A DNA stretch of 5,612 nucleotides from Verrucomicrobiota bacterium (GTDB taxonomy: Bacteria; Verrucomicrobiota; Verrucomicrobiia; Opitutales; UBA2995): positions 1 to 5,612 of the forward strand of contig JAPUIL010000809.1 in the NCBI GenBank assembly GCA_027297085.1. The letters are read 5' to 3'. Positions 5,257-5,612 of the stretch are shown one piece after another; the first letter of the stretch is position 1, and the number at the start of each line of letters is the position of its first letter. The notes beneath the pieces were generated by a model. It searched no databases. It was not told the origin of the DNA and saw nothing but the letters and a program-made list of their open reading frames with translations. A program made the translations under genes and the position numbers.

Positions 5257-5612
5257 ATGATTTTCCCAATGGCCAGCAAAATACCCAAGGCCTACAACTC
5301 AAGAGGCATTTTAAACTTCGCTTTGATTTTGCTGGTTGCTGGGTATGCTGTTGCCACGGCCGAGGTCGAACGCATGAACGATCCAGAAAATTTCTGGGCA
5401 TATCAGCAACTAGCCAAGTCGTCGCCTCCGACTACACAGGACACGCACTGGCCAAGTAATTCGATCGATTACTTTGTTCTAGCGAAACTGGAGAAAAACC
5501 AACTGAATCCTTCTCGCGAAGCCAGCAAGGCCGATCTTATTCGCCGGGCTACTTACGATCTACACGGACTTCCGCCTACTCCGGAAGAGGTAGATGCATT
5601 TTTAAAAGACCA
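5257..5612 (+). CDS. Secreted DUF1549 (PSCyt2-type) protein, N-terminal part
   Basis: The reading frame is open from a TAA at 5215-5217 to the window end, giving 118 residues of a protein that usually exceeds 600. Basic residues and a hydrophobic helix (ILNFALILLVAGYAVATA) form a signal peptide with a likely cut after AVATA near residue 35. Mature sequence begins with NDPENFWAYQQL and continues with IDYFVLAKLE (70-79), LIRRATYDLHGLPPTPEEVDAF (94-115), here split as LIRRATYDL and HGLPPTPEEVDAF, the diagnostic start of DUF1549. In Planctomycetota and Verrucomicrobiota such proteins normally carry DUF1553 further on and sit near DUF1501 proteins and sulfatases; their biochemical role is unclear. 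No CxxCH haem motif precedes the domain, so the PSCyt1 cytochrome module common in longer relatives is missing. Start may be 5257 or 5269; neither has a Shine-Dalgarno. Divergent from the sulfatase, so shared control is possible. Confidence 0.88.
   Translation, partial: MIFPMASKIPKAYNSRGILNFALILLVAGYAVATAEVERMNDPENFWAYQQLAKSSPPTTQDTHWPSNSIDYFVLAKLEKNQLNPSREASKADLIRRATYDLHGLPPTPEEVDAFLKD

Overview
The window looks like a stretch of chromosome from a free-living, probably marine or sediment bacterium of the Planctomycetota/Verrucomicrobiota (PVC) group. The main evidence is the gene running off the right edge, a secreted DUF1549 (PSCyt2-type) protein, a family concentrated in those phyla. A lipoprotein sulfatase, a GPH-family sugar symporter, and two short Tat-leader-like reading frames fit the same picture. 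Shine-Dalgarno sequences are weak or absent in front of the four main genes. The assignment is inference from gene content; no marker gene is present.

Layout, left to right. Positions 1-280 hold no gene I can call. An HDOD-domain protein lies on the minus strand (281-1153). Then comes a 615-base gap (1154-1768). It contains a 12-codon frame with a good ribosome binding site that reads like the start of a Tat signal peptide, two copies of a 20-base repeat each able to fold on itself, a perfect 8-bp hairpin between them, and a probable intrinsic terminator. A complete GPH/MelB-like sugar:cation symporter follows on the plus strand (1769-3208). The short gap before the sulfatase contains a second, clearer Tat-leader fragment (3289-3333) that stops after 14 codons. 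A complete Cys-type (formylglycine) sulfatase lies on the minus strand (3352-4947), convergent with the transporter. A 309-base divergent gap holds a strong two-tier stem-loop (5059-5108). The start of the DUF1549 protein begins at about 5257 and is cut by the window end.

How the genes may work together (inference): the sulfatase would remove sulfate from a sulfated glycan or amino sugar outside the cytoplasm, and the symporter could import the released sugar. The DUF1549 protein is a secreted partner of unknown biochemical role, often found near sulfatases in these phyla. The HDOD protein is a generic signalling or regulatory domain protein and is not obviously linked. The two truncated Tat leaders and the palindromic repeats suggest a region where exported-protein genes have been lost or rearranged. 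I see no complete undescribed system here. The most unusual signals are the two orphan Tat-leader starts and the structured intergenic repeats.
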